DNA of 64,000 nt from Candidatus Rifleibacteriota bacterium (GTDB taxonomy: Bacteria > Muiribacteriota > Ozemobacteria > Ozemobacterales > Ozemobacteraceae), in contig JADFZL010000006.1 of NCBI GenBank assembly GCA_015232575.1, forward strand, positions 62,001-126,000, in the 5' to 3' direction. A program made the position numbers and the translations under genes. The notes beneath the pieces are model-generated. The model saw nothing but the letters and a program-made list of their open reading frames with translations. It did not search any database and had not been told where the DNA came from. Positions 46,240 through 55,794 of this stretch are shown here, one piece after another (position 1 is the stretch's first letter; each line of letters begins with the position of its first letter).

Positions 46240-48168
46240 ATGCAGGACAGGTATATGAATAAATTTGTCAAAAAAGTAATTTCAATTGTATGCGTTTTTC
46301 TTGTCACCGCACAATTTGCAGTAGCTGAAACTCGACCTGTAATCCAGACCCCGCGAACTCCGGGTTTATTTCCCGAGATCGTACCCAGCGATGGCAATTC
46401 TAGAATGAAAGTGCCGACTATTACGAAAGAAGTCGTGCCAAGTGATGGCAATTCGAAGATAAAAGTTCCAACCGTTACGAAAGAAGTTGTTCCAAGCGAT
46501 GGCAATTCGAAGATAAAAGTTCCAACCGTTACGAAAGAAGTTGTTCCAAGCGATGGCAATTCGAAGATAAAAGTTCCAACCGTTACGAAAGAAGTTGTTC
46601 CAAGCGATGGCAATTCTAAGATAAAAGTTCCAACCGTTACGAAAGAAGTCGTACCAAGCGATGGCAATTCTAAGATAAAAGTACCAACCGTTACGAAAGA
46701 AGTTGTTCCAAGCGATGGCAATTCTAAGATAAAAGTGCCAACCGTTACGAAAGAGGTTGTTCCAAGCGATGGCAATTCTAAAATAAAAGTACCAACCGTT
46801 ACGAAAGAAGTTGTCCCGAGCGATGGCAATTCTAAGATAAAAGTACCAACCGTTACAAAAGAGGTTGTTCCAAGCGATGGCAACTCGAGAGGCAAGATTA
46901 CTCCGCCTGCAATATCGCCTTTCGTTGGTGAGGTCGCAGTTGGTGTATCAATGCTGGTAACATACGGTCCGCAGATTATTGCACTTGCGGCAACAGTTGC
47001 AACACTTGCTTCAGCAGTGAGTTTTCTTGTTGACACTGGAAAAGATTCGGCTAATCTGGTGGCCTCAATCGGCAGCAAGCTTCAGCAAATGCTTGCAATG
47101 CTTATCGGGCCGGTTTCAGTAAGTCCGGGCGTTGCAAAAGAGGGAGTTGATGAGTTGAGCGCACACCTCATGAAAGTCACAAAGTTCGTAAATCAGAATA
47201 TAAGCACTCCTGTTGATCAGATTCAGGGCGAAGTTGATCAGGCAATTCTGATGTCAAAGGAAGTCGAATCATTAGCTGAAAGAGGAAAGAATTTGTCAGA
47301 CAAAATGAGTGTTCTCTCTGGAAACACACAGGATGAGCTTTCCCAGATTATATCCGGCGGACAGGTTCAGCTTTTCAGAGACGGAGCAACTAAAGTCGCA
47401 AAAAGTCTTGAGCTCCAGGCCTCCAAAAATGCAGGATATTTCAATCAAACTCTTGAAAATACAAAAATGACAACAAATTCTCTGAGCCTCCTGAGGGAAA
47501 ACATAGATAAATCCCTCAGCGCATCAGGAAGAAATTCCAAAGAAGTAACTCTTTATGAGATTGGTCTTTCAGGTGCAGAGATAAGCAAAAGTCTTATTGA
47601 AGCCCGTAAATATCAGGTTAAATCTTCTAATGTTCTTGTAACAGCAGATAAAGCAACAGAAAATCTTCACACAGAAATTATGAACCTTTTAAACAGTGTT
47701 AAAACAGATCTGGAAGATTTTGCAAAATCAAAAGGGGTCGATTCGGCTACCCTGAAAAAAATTGTTGAAGAAAAAAGATCAAAAGTGGATAACTCTGGAA
47801 ATATGCCGATGTTTGCAGCAGGCAAAGAAGAAAAAGCTGAATCAGAAAGAATCTCCAAAGAGATATCCTTTATGGTTGAAGGTATGGAAAGAATTTCTTC
47901 AAAAAATGAGAAAAAATTCATCTCAGGAGAATCTGCCATAAAAGATTCAACATCAGCAAAGACTGAAAATATGAGTTCCTCAGATGAGAGCAGTAAAAAG
48001 CTTGATGAACTTTATCAGAAAAAGATTTCAGCATACAGAAATTTTGTTGATATTATGACAAAACAACCCGGAAATAACGCTGCCATTCAAAAAGCAAATC
48101 TGATTTACCAGTCTGTCGACACTGAGTACAAAAAAGCTTCCGAAAAAAACAGTGCCGTCCTGAGATAG
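46240..48168 (+). CDS. Secreted or anchored coiled-coil protein with 18-residue tandem repeats
   Basis: 642 residues: signal peptide (about 7-29, ending AVA), nine identical or nearly identical units VPSDGNSKIKVPTVTKEV (residues 48-209) and a partial tenth, a hydrophobic segment (about 225-268) and a long coiled-coil or methyl-accepting-like helical region to the end. GGAGGG precedes ATG, and a consensus promoter drives it. The repeat region looks like a flexible wall- or surface-spanning arm. No enzymatic domain is seen. Strong expression signals suggest an abundant structural protein. Confidence 0.78.
   Translation: MQDRYMNKFVKKVISIVCVFLVTAQFAVAETRPVIQTPRTPGLFPEIVPSDGNSRMKVPTITKEVVPSDGNSKIKVPTVTKEVVPSDGNSKIKVPTVTKEVVPSDGNSKIKVPTVTKEVVPSDGNSKIKVPTVTKEVVPSDGNSKIKVPTVTKEVVPSDGNSKIKVPTVTKEVVPSDGNSKIKVPTVTKEVVPSDGNSKIKVPTVTKEVVPSDGNSRGKITPPAISPFVGEVAVGVSMLVTYGPQIIALAATVATLASAVSFLVDTGKDSANLVASIGSKLQQMLAMLIGPVSVSPGVAKEGVDELSAHLMKVTKFVNQNISTPVDQIQGEVDQAILMSKEVESLAERGKNLSDKMSVLSGNTQDELSQIISGGQVQLFRDGATKVAKSLELQASKNAGYFNQTLENTKMTTNSLSLLRENIDKSLSASGRNSKEVTLYEIGLSGAEISKSLIEARKYQVKSSNVLVTADKATENLHTEIMNLLNSVKTDLEDFAKSKGVDSATLKKIVEEKRSKVDNSGNMPMFAAGKEEKAESERISKEISFMVEGMERISSKNEKKFISGESAIKDSTSAKTENMSSSDESSKKLDELYQKKISAYRNFVDIMTKQPGNNAAIQKANLIYQSVDTEYKKASEKNSAVLR
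46381..46893 (+). repeat. 54-bp tandem repeat, nine full copies plus a partial
   Basis: Units begin at 46381 and every 54 bp to 46813, with a partial unit from 46867. Inner copies are almost identical at DNA level, with only third-position changes (GTT/GTC, AAG/AAA, CCA/CCC), pointing to recent expansion or ongoing gene conversion. Copy number is likely to vary between strains. Confidence 0.92.
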
Positions 48169-48282
48169 CTGATGTGTTTTTTTTCAAAATATTAAGTAAT
48201 TTTTTTTCAGGAACATCCGATAGCAATATTTGAGCGTATTGATTTTTGTGATTAAAATTATTGCTGATATAGAATATCGGAG

Positions 48283-48756
48283 GTGATCTTCCTGATAGAA
48301 ATTGAATTAAAAATACTTCTACTGACTTCGGTTTATTTTTTGAGCTGGTTTCTATTCGAAAAAGTATTCATGAGACTTTATCATGTCTATAAAGGGCAAG
48401 GTGTGATTGATACAAGCGTGATTCGCACTAACACAGTTCAAATTCCGGTAAGAAATGCTTCAGGCGTTGACAACGTTACCCTTCTTGATCAAACATCCAG
48501 GTATGTTCGTGGTCTCAAGAGCCCTGACTGGAGAATTAGAAGAATTTCTGCAATACAACTGGCTGAAAAACGCGGTTCGAACGTAGTGCAGGCTCTGATC
48601 GAAACTTTAAAAGATTCCAGAGAAGAGGTTTGTATTGCTGCTGGAGAATCGCTCGCAAAAATAGGAGATCCGGCTGCTATTGCTGCTCTCACAGACCATG
48701 TAAAAAATCTTGAAAAGCGCATGGACGAAGACTACGAAAAAGCCCGCGCTGCCTGA
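48283..48756 (+). CDS. HEAT-repeat membrane-anchored protein
   Basis: About 150 residues: one N-terminal membrane helix (about 8-30), then a soluble part with two to three HEAT-like repeats (DWRIRRISAIQLAEKRGSNV, then REEVCIAAGESLAKIGDPAA) and a terminal helix. The start is unclear. GTG 48283 lies inside the strong ribosome site GGAGGTGAT (48279-48287), and the codons at proper distance are CTG (48292) and ATA (48295), so a rare start codon may be used. HEAT repeats bind proteins; the partner is unknown. Confidence 0.7.
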   Translation: MIFLIEIELKILLLTSVYFLSWFLFEKVFMRLYHVYKGQGVIDTSVIRTNTVQIPVRNASGVDNVTLLDQTSRYVRGLKSPDWRIRRISAIQLAEKRGSNVVQALIETLKDSREEVCIAAGESLAKIGDPAAIAALTDHVKNLEKRMDEDYEKARAA

Positions 48757-48823
48757 AACAACTGAAAATATCTGTAAGAAAACACTTTATAACTTGCATT
48801 TTCTATAATCATAAGTTAATCTG

Positions 48824-48854
48824 ATAAGGCACAATGGCGTGCCTTATTTTTTTA
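48824..48854 (+). terminator. Rho-independent terminator after the HEAT gene
   Basis: Perfect 9-bp stem ATAAGGCAC / GTGCCTTAT (48824-48832, 48839-48847) followed by a T run. Confidence 0.82.
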
Positions 48855-48868
48855 TTTGAGGTAACAAA

Positions 48869-49297
48869 ATGAAACCATTCGCTATCATTTTTTCACTGGT
48901 GACTATTCTGTTTGCAACGATTTTTTTATGCAACGCCCAGGAAAAGCTTGATATGATTACACGTGCAACAAAAAAATCTGAAAGCAATGTTGCCGAGCCG
49001 ACACAAAATCAATCTGAATCTACCTCGAGTTCAGAATCAGATGCCAATGCAAATTCAAACTCTTATTCAGACTCAGATAACAATTCAAATACAGAATCTG
49101 ATTCCAATTCAGAGACTGAAGCCAGCTCAACTTCTGAAACAAATTCAGATTCCTTTGTTGAAGCAAATTCGAATGCCAGTTCCGGTACAAAAATTAACAC
49201 TTTTTTTGAATGTCCCAAATGCGGTTTAATTGCCGAGTCAGAAGGTAGCTGTCCAAAATGTAGTGTATCATTGATTCCTCAACAACTTAACAAGTAA
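48869..49297 (+). CDS. Secreted Ser/Asn/Asp-rich protein with C-terminal metal-binding-like ribbon
   Basis: 142 residues: signal peptide (about 1-24, ending CNAQ), a disordered tract of Ser, Asn, Asp and Glu (about 40-105), and a two-CxxC C terminus: FECPKCG, then CPKCSVSLIPQ. The latter resembles the small heavy-metal-binding domain with the pattern CPxC-CPxCxMxLxP, except that the Met is replaced. An exported zinc or copper carrier is a reasonable inference. The gene starts right after a terminator and has GAGGTAA before ATG. Confidence 0.68.
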   Translation: MKPFAIIFSLVTILFATIFLCNAQEKLDMITRATKKSESNVAEPTQNQSESTSSSESDANANSNSYSDSDNNSNTESDSNSETEASSTSETNSDSFVEANSNASSGTKINTFFECPKCGLIAESEGSCPKCSVSLIPQQLNK

Positions 49298-49315
49298 AGT
49301 AAGAGTAAGAATTAA

Positions 49316-51400
49316 ATGGCAAGGCAAAATACAAACCAAAAGTTATCTGATTTCGATTCGCAGATCGAAAAGTATAAAAACCTCATCAGATTTAATCCGG
49401 AAGACCCTGTAAATCATGCAGAACTCGGAAAAATCTACCGTCTGACCGGACGGCATGATGATGCAATAAAGTGCCTGAAAAAGTCCTGCTCCCTGCAACC
49501 TCGCAACCATGACTTTCACGTAGAACTCGGAATCTGTCACAAAGATAAGGGAAATATTGACAAGGCTGTTGAGTGTTTCGAAAAAGCAATACGACTCTCT
49601 CAGAATTCGGTTCCTGCATATCTTCAGCTTGGTTCCTGCCTGACAAAGACGGGCAAGTTTGAAGAAGCCGTTAATTATTTCAGAAGCGCTCTGAGAATTG
49701 ATCCGGAAAATTTCGAGACCTATTACTATCTTGGTACATGTTACGCTGAAAAGGGTGATTTTGAAGAAGCAGAGCAGTATCTGAAACATGCGGCGCTGAT
49801 TCAGCCTGAAAATACCGATATTCTTGTAAACCTCGGATTCTGCGCGATGCAGAAAAGGAATTACAATTTTGCCCTTGAGTGTTTTGAAAAAGCACTCTCT
49901 TTTAATCCAAACGATGCCAATGCCCTGTTTAACCTCAGTGTATGTCATGAAAAAAATGGAAACTGGCAAAAAGCAAGTGAATATTTTGAAGAAGCAGTAC
50001 TATGCCATGAAAAGAGTATCGAAAAAAATCCATTTGATTCTGAATCATATTTCAATCTGGGGCTGTGTTTCGCTCAAAAGGGAATGCTTGACGAAGCTGC
50101 AGCGAGGTACCAGAAAGCAGTTGAGCTTAATCCTTATGACATTGAAGCATATCTCAATCTTGGAAATTGTCTGCTGGAACTTGGAAAAGTAGATGAAGCC
50201 ATAGAGGCATTTGAATCAACAACCTGCATCAATCCTGATTCACCTCAGGGTTTTTTCCAGCTTGGGATTGCAAATGGACAGAAAAAGAATTATGAAGACG
50301 CCATTGCCTGCTTTAAACGCGTAATTGAGTTAAAACCATCTGATCCGGAGGGATATTTCAATCAGGCGATCTGCTTTTCGGAACTCAAGAAATTTGATCT
50401 GGCAATTTCAACTTATCATGATGCTCTAAAACTTTGCCCTAACGATCCAGAAATCAAATTCAATCTCGCAACTTGCCTGCTTGAAAAAGGCGAGCCGGAA
50501 GCAGCAGCAGTTCATTTCAAAGACATGACAGCAAATGCTGATAACATTCCGGAAGTTCATCACAACCTTGCTATCTGCTTCAAAGAACTTAACCAGATTC
50601 CTGAGGCAGCAGTCGAATTCAGAAGAGCGGCGGATCTGAACCCGAATCGATCTGAAAGCCTTTTTGGGCTTGCATTCTGTTGTGAAAGAATGGGAAAACC
50701 TGAAGAAGCAGTTAAGTGTCTTCATTCTGCCCGGCTACTTTCGCCCGGTGATGTACAAGTTTTAATAAAACTTGGTACCCTAAGCATGGAGATACATCAT
50801 TTTGCGCAAGCGTCAGGACACTTCGAAGAGGCAGAAAAGATTTCACCTGACAATCCCGAAATTCTTATCAACCTTGGATACTGTTATTCTGAGCTGGGTC
50901 TCTTTGAAAAAGCAGTTGAATACTATAAGAAAGCTCACTGTTTTCTTCCTGACAGCTCTGACCTTCTTACGAATCTAGGCTGGGCATGCAGATGCGCAGG
51001 CCAACCCGATGAAGGGATTATTTTTCTCCAGCGGGCTATCAGACTTAATGAAAACTGTGCGCTTTCGCACAATAATCTTGGTGTGTGCCTCTCTGATAAA
51101 AAGAATTATAAAGATGCAATTGCATCATTCGACAGAGCTTTACAGATTGAACCGGAAATGGTCGCAGCTCATCGTAATATGGGTGAAATACTCTTTGAGA
51201 CAAAAAAGTATGTCGAGGCCATATCATCTTTTTCAAAGGCATTAATTATTACTCCTCAATCTTCTGAAATTTTATATTCAATAGGGCAATGCCACATAGC
51301 TCTTAGTTCGAAAAAAGAAGCACTGGAAATCTTTGAAAGATTAAAAGATGTAGACATGGAACAAGCGAAAGTATTGTACAAGCAAATAAAAAAACACTAA
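49316..51400 (+). CDS. Cytoplasmic TPR protein with about 18 repeats
   Basis: 694 residues without signal peptide or membrane segment, built almost entirely of canonical 34-residue TPRs (for example NHAELGKIYRLTGRHDDAIK and AYLNLGNCLLELGKVDEAIE). Many repeats carry a Cys at the same helix position (LGICH, LGSCL, LGTCY, LGFCA, LGLCF, LGNCL), an unusual regularity. It forms a superhelical binding scaffold for unknown partners. It follows the secreted ribbon protein by 18 bp and precedes radA by 47 bp. Confidence 0.85.
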   Translation: MARQNTNQKLSDFDSQIEKYKNLIRFNPEDPVNHAELGKIYRLTGRHDDAIKCLKKSCSLQPRNHDFHVELGICHKDKGNIDKAVECFEKAIRLSQNSVPAYLQLGSCLTKTGKFEEAVNYFRSALRIDPENFETYYYLGTCYAEKGDFEEAEQYLKHAALIQPENTDILVNLGFCAMQKRNYNFALECFEKALSFNPNDANALFNLSVCHEKNGNWQKASEYFEEAVLCHEKSIEKNPFDSESYFNLGLCFAQKGMLDEAAARYQKAVELNPYDIEAYLNLGNCLLELGKVDEAIEAFESTTCINPDSPQGFFQLGIANGQKKNYEDAIACFKRVIELKPSDPEGYFNQAICFSELKKFDLAISTYHDALKLCPNDPEIKFNLATCLLEKGEPEAAAVHFKDMTANADNIPEVHHNLAICFKELNQIPEAAVEFRRAADLNPNRSESLFGLAFCCERMGKPEEAVKCLHSARLLSPGDVQVLIKLGTLSMEIHHFAQASGHFEEAEKISPDNPEILINLGYCYSELGLFEKAVEYYKKAHCFLPDSSDLLTNLGWACRCAGQPDEGIIFLQRAIRLNENCALSHNNLGVCLSDKKNYKDAIASFDRALQIEPEMVAAHRNMGEILFETKKYVEAISSFSKALIITPQSSEILYSIGQCHIALSSKKEALEIFERLKDVDMEQAKVLYKQIKKH

Positions 51401-51447
51401 TCACAAAAACCAGACCCTCACTATTATTAACTTTATGGAAGAAGATA

Positions 51448-52815
51448 ATGTCAAAAAAAAGAGCTGTTTATGCCTGCCAAAGCTGCGGGCAAACTTTTCC
51501 GAAATGGCAGGGACAGTGTTCAGCGTGTTCTGAATGGAATACTCTGCTTGAAGAGGCTTTTACAGAGCCTTCCAAAGATTCAAAGATGAAACTCAAGCAA
51601 TCAGGCGGAATGGACCATGGAATTTGCCAACCTCTTGACCAGATTGAATCTGAACGCACCGAACGAATACTCTCAGGAATAGATACTTTTGACGAACTTG
51701 TCGGCGGCGGAATTGTACCGGGCGGAATAACACTCATCGGCGGAGAACCCGGAGTAGGTAAATCGACCTTCATGCTTCAACTTGCCGCGCGGTTAGCAGT
51801 AAATCTGAAACCGATTGCATACATATCTGGCGAAGAATCTCTTACACAGATTAAACTTCGAGCAAACAGGCTTCGTGTGGATAATGAGAAAGACATATTT
51901 CTTATTTCCGAGCAGAATCTTGAATCGTCTTTAAATTGTGTCTTATCTTGTGCGCCAAGGCTTTTAATTATCGATTCAATACAGACAGTTTTCTCTCCGC
52001 ATCTTGAAAGCGCCCCCGGTTCAGTTGCCCAGGTCAGAGAAAGTGCAGCGTTCATAACAAAATTTGGAAAAGACCGCGGGTTACCCGTATTCATTATCGG
52101 ACATGTTACAAAAGAAGGCTCAATAGCCGGTCCGAAAGTGCTTGAACACATCGTCGATTCTGTTCTTTATTTTGAAGGCGAAATAACTTCCCAATACAGA
52201 ATTCTGCGTGTTTTCAAGAACAGATTTGGCTCAACAGGTGAAGTCGCTGTTTTTCAAATGACTGAAAAAGGGCTGCTTCCCGTACTTAATCCATCTGACC
52301 TTTTTGTAAGCAGAAATCGCGTAAATGCACCAGGAGTAGCAATTGTAAGCCTGCTGGAAGGTTCGAGAGCCATACTTGCAGAACTTCAGACTCTTGTAAC
52401 ACAGTCTTTTCTTACAATGCCACGCAGAGTGGTTTCCGGACTTGATTCAAACAGAATGAATCTGGTCATAGCTGTTCTGGAAAAACACGCAGGAATAAAA
52501 TTTTACAACAAAGACGTCTTCGCAAATGTTGCTGGTGGTCTCAAGCTGGGTGAGCCCGGCGGAGATCTGGGCCTGGCTCTGGCGCTCACCGGAAGCATCA
52601 ACAATGTTTCGATTCCACGCGAACTTCTGCCGATTGGCGAACTCACTCTCTCGGGTGAAATAAGACCAGTTTCCGGAATTGAGCGCAGAATCAGCGAAGC
52701 AAAACGCTTCGGTTTCACCAGGTTTATCATCTCTGAAAGAAGCGAAATCACCGACTCTCAATGCAGAATACAGAAAGTTAAAAACATCAAAGACGCCATC
52801 GGCATGACTTTTTAG
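51448..52815 (+). CDS. radA: DNA repair protein RadA (Sms)
   Basis: 455 residues, the family length. N-terminal zinc finger CQSC and CSAC (Cys 10, 13, 24, 27), Walker A GGEPGVGKST (about 96-105), the RadA-specific KNRFG motif (about 254-258) and a C-terminal Lon-like domain (KFYNKDVFANVAGGLKLGEP, then LPIGELTLSGEIRPV). It is a RecA-like ATPase that helps branch migration during recombination. Every diagnostic motif is intact. Confidence 0.96.
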   Translation: MSKKRAVYACQSCGQTFPKWQGQCSACSEWNTLLEEAFTEPSKDSKMKLKQSGGMDHGICQPLDQIESERTERILSGIDTFDELVGGGIVPGGITLIGGEPGVGKSTFMLQLAARLAVNLKPIAYISGEESLTQIKLRANRLRVDNEKDIFLISEQNLESSLNCVLSCAPRLLIIDSIQTVFSPHLESAPGSVAQVRESAAFITKFGKDRGLPVFIIGHVTKEGSIAGPKVLEHIVDSVLYFEGEITSQYRILRVFKNRFGSTGEVAVFQMTEKGLLPVLNPSDLFVSRNRVNAPGVAIVSLLEGSRAILAELQTLVTQSFLTMPRRVVSGLDSNRMNLVIAVLEKHAGIKFYNKDVFANVAGGLKLGEPGGDLGLALALTGSINNVSIPRELLPIGELTLSGEIRPVSGIERRISEAKRFGFTRFIISERSEITDSQCRIQKVKNIKDAIGMTF

Positions 52816-53029
52816 ACAGAGAGAAGTTATCCGCAGAAAAGAAAGATTCAAGATTCAAGATAAAAGATTAAAGATTAAAGATTTTTTTCCGCAGATTACG
52901 CAGATTTCGCAGATTAAGAACCAACGGCGAAAGATTTTGATTGGGAAATTTTTTTTTGGTGATTTGGAGATTAAAGATTAGAGATTAGAGATTCAAGATT
53001 TTTTCAGCAGATTGTGCGGATTTCGCTGA
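52816..53029. repeat. Microsatellite-like region after radA
   Basis: Runs of AAGATTCAAGAT, AAAGATTAAAGAT and GCAGATTACGCAGATTTCGC. No gene is seen. With 53465-53712 it flanks the GxxExxY gene. Confidence 0.7.
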
Positions 53030-53452
53030 TTAAGAGGCGACGACGAAAGATTTTGATTGGGGGTTTTTAGGATTGTGGACGATTCTTTTGTGTTGGAGGC
53101 TTTTTGTTCCGAAGTTTATCAGCAGGGCTTTTTGGTGTTTGGATGCTTTGAGATAATTTACAACCTGCGCCATATCATGATTTGATAGTTGCTGCAACGC
53201 TTTGAGTTCAACAATCACCGAAGAGTAACAGACAAAATCAGCTTTGTAATAAGTTTTCAAGGTAACGCCATGGTAGAGTACCGGCAATTCTGTTTCTCGT
53301 TCATACGGAATATTTCGTGCCTGAAACTCTATTTCCATCGCTTCCTGATAAACCGCCTCAAGAAACCCATATCCCAATTCCCGATGAACAGCCATAGCCG
53401 CACCAATAATAGCATAAGTCTGCTCATCCCTGATTGTAGAATCCACAACCAT
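53030..53452 (-). CDS. GxxExxY family protein (PD-ExK-like)
   Basis: About 140 residues with the naming motif GYGFLEAVY (G-xx-E-xx-Y), then YYKADFVCYSSVIVELKA, where the Asp and ELK match a PD-ExK nuclease-like core. A GTG at 53446 has GGGAGG at better distance than the ATG at 53452, so either may be the start. The family is common in environmental bacteria and often lies alone between repeats, as here. Its function is not established; nuclease activity is an inference. Confidence 0.88.
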   Translation of the reverse strand: MVVDSTIRDEQTYAIIGAAMAVHRELGYGFLEAVYQEAMEIEFQARNIPYERETELPVLYHGVTLKTYYKADFVCYSSVIVELKALQQLSNHDMAQVVNYLKASKHQKALLINFGTKSLQHKRIVHNPKNPQSKSFVVAS

Positions 53453-53464
53453 ACCTCCCCTCAA

Positions 53465-53712
53465 AAAAAATCTGTCCCCAAATCACGCAAACTTCCAACT
53501 AAATTCAATTCAAAGACTTCTCAAAAATCAAAATCATCACAATCGTCATATTCATAATCATAACAATGTTCCAAATCTCTCAATCTCATGAATCTCTTGA
53601 ATCTCTTGAATCTTTATTTCACTTAAATCTTGACTCTTTAAAATCTGCGTAATCTGCGGACAGCTTTTCAATCTTTTATCTTGTCTTGTCTTTTAATCTG
53701 CGGACAGCTTTT
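53465..53712. repeat. Microsatellite-like region beside the GxxExxY gene
   Basis: Runs of AATCTCTTGAATCTC and TAATCTGCGGACAGC twice (near 53650 and 53697), inverted relative to 63164-63176. They directly follow the stop of the minus-strand peptidase gene. Confidence 0.7.
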
Positions 53713-55794
53713 TTATTTCAATGCCTGGACTGCTTCTTTTGCTGCTTTGATGATGGCTTCCGGAGATATGTCAGAGCCTACGGCTGTTTCCATCCATTGC
53801 TTCGGTGTAACGTAACCTGTTTTGCACATTCTCTCCATTTCTGCACCAAGGTTTTTGCCTTTAAGAAAATCTTCGATCTGGTAGCAAATTATGAAACCAA
53901 GCGGATAATCTGACAAATAGAGCGGATAAGCAATCATGTGAGAATAAATCGCAAGTACAGTACTGTCTTTGACTTTAAACACAGGCTCGTAATATTTATT
54001 CCAGATGTCCTTTGCGATAGTCAGAGTGGCTTCCTTAAGCTGTGCAGGTGTTGCATCCGGATGTTCGTACAGCCAGTTCCAGATATGCATATCAACGAGT
54101 GCCACGCCTGCAATTTCGTAAGCAGACCAGAAAGTATCAAGCGTTTTATAGTGTTCAACCATCGGATCTGACATCGGCATTCCGATTACATCCATATCAC
54201 GTGCCTGAAATACAAATGCAAAACACTCAGTGCAGGCAGAATTTGGAACATTACCCAGCATGAAATAATCTGAACAGAAAAGGCTGAAAGTCTGTTCGAT
54301 GCAATGTCCCAGTTCATGCATTGCTGTATTGAATCCGGCATAGTCCATGCTGTTTTTTGGTACACGAGTTCTGAGATAAGATTTGTCGGTTCTCATTACT
54401 GCGCCAGTAGCATGTCCAGCTCCACGGGCGGGCTGCATTACTATGCGATCAAGCACATACTGAGTTCTTTCCGGAGTAAAACCAAGTTGTTTCATTATCT
54501 GCGGAGCATCAGCAGTAAAAGCTTCCAGGTTGGGATATTTGGCGCGGATTTTTTCGTTAAGTTCCTTTTCAGGAATCATGCCCGAAACTTTGAAACCTGA
54601 GTACCAGAGATCAAACGGGCGCAAAGGTCTTTTAAGGCGCTTGGAAATAAGTTCGCCAACTGCCGGAAGCACATCGGCTGAAATCAAAGCTGTAAGCTGA
54701 CGTTCAACTTCTTTTTCCGGAATCTGTCGATCAAGGTCAAATCTACGGTCAATATATCTCGGATACTTGGGATAAAGCGGATCAGCAAGACGCTGTGCAT
54801 TAAAATTCTTCAGAATTTTTTCATAGCGTGTATCGGGTTCAGGTTTAACAGAAACTTCTTTCCATGTATCGCCAGATTTTTCGAAAACTTTGTTGGAATA
54901 AGGTTCCCAGTTAGTTTTTTTGTTAACAACATTTTCGGGAATGCTCTGGTCAATAATGCGTTCCATGACTTTAAAAATCATTTCCTGCAATTCAAGACCG
55001 TTTTCCTGTACATACAGTGTTGAAAGATGATCGCGAAGTCCCCAGTGGCTGATAAGGCTTAGATCTTCAGCAAAAAGTGTTTTCTTATCAGCATTCAAAA
55101 GATATCCGGCGAAAATGTTATAATCGTTTACATAAGCTTCGCCTGCAATTTCTTCGTCATTGATTTTCTGTTTGATATCGGCTGGCACACGAGCCGGAAA
55201 AAAATCTGCAAGACGGGTGTGCGCCCATTCTTCACGGGTCCATTTCGGACCATTAGTCAACTTATCTGAGAGTGATGTCTGTGGAAAATTTAAAAGAATA
55301 TAAAATGCAATTTTTGTTCTGAAGAGATCTTCCTGAAGATGGCTTGAAGGATCAAGCTTTGCAAAAGAATCATCTATCGGAAGTTTATCTCCGATATCCA
55401 AATCAATTGGCTCTTTTAAATCACGGGAAATGCGATGAAAATTTCCGAGAACAGACTCAAGGTTCTTTTCAAATCTGCTGAAGACTACCTTCAGAAGTGC
55501 GGTGTCAGAAGCAAAATTCTCAACACAGTATTTTTCAAAATCTTCTGCCGTTCCATCTTCATCACGCCAGAAAGGAGCTGCCTGATTGACGCCACGCTCA
55601 ATACGAATACGAGAGTCTTCACCGAATTTTGCAATGAGTTTATCAACTACTTTCTTTGCAAAATCCTCTGCAATTCCCAACTTCTGAGCAATAACAGAAG
55701 CAGACGGGGCTGCAACATCACTTAATCCTGCCCATGTCGGGGTGCCTGATATTACAGACACACACAAAACAAATACAAAAAACAAACGCTTCAT
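53713..55794 (-). CDS. Secreted zinc metallopeptidase, M3-like
   Basis: 693 residues: signal peptide (about 1-22, ending TWA), a large helical part, then MHELGHCIEQTF with the HExxH zinc site (about 492-496) and a Glu in SACTECFAF about 26 residues later as the probable third ligand. The spacing and all-helical character recall oligopeptidases of clan MA (M3/M2-like), but I cannot assign a family firmly. A periplasmic or secreted location is clear from the signal. GGAGGAAAAG precedes ATG. Confidence 0.75.
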   Translation of the reverse strand: MKRLFFVFVLCVSVISGTPTWAGLSDVAAPSASVIAQKLGIAEDFAKKVVDKLIAKFGEDSRIRIERGVNQAAPFWRDEDGTAEDFEKYCVENFASDTALLKVVFSRFEKNLESVLGNFHRISRDLKEPIDLDIGDKLPIDDSFAKLDPSSHLQEDLFRTKIAFYILLNFPQTSLSDKLTNGPKWTREEWAHTRLADFFPARVPADIKQKINDEEIAGEAYVNDYNIFAGYLLNADKKTLFAEDLSLISHWGLRDHLSTLYVQENGLELQEMIFKVMERIIDQSIPENVVNKKTNWEPYSNKVFEKSGDTWKEVSVKPEPDTRYEKILKNFNAQRLADPLYPKYPRYIDRRFDLDRQIPEKEVERQLTALISADVLPAVGELISKRLKRPLRPFDLWYSGFKVSGMIPEKELNEKIRAKYPNLEAFTADAPQIMKQLGFTPERTQYVLDRIVMQPARGAGHATGAVMRTDKSYLRTRVPKNSMDYAGFNTAMHELGHCIEQTFSLFCSDYFMLGNVPNSACTECFAFVFQARDMDVIGMPMSDPMVEHYKTLDTFWSAYEIAGVALVDMHIWNWLYEHPDATPAQLKEATLTIAKDIWNKYYEPVFKVKDSTVLAIYSHMIAYPLYLSDYPLGFIICYQIEDFLKGKNLGAEMERMCKTGYVTPKQWMETAVGSDISPEAIIKAAKEAVQALK

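Noticed and set aside
46176..47078. A 300-residue minus-strand open frame across the 54-bp repeats
   Set aside because: It is open only because the repeat unit has no stop on that strand. The plus-strand gene has the promoter, ribosome site, signal peptide and continuing domain.
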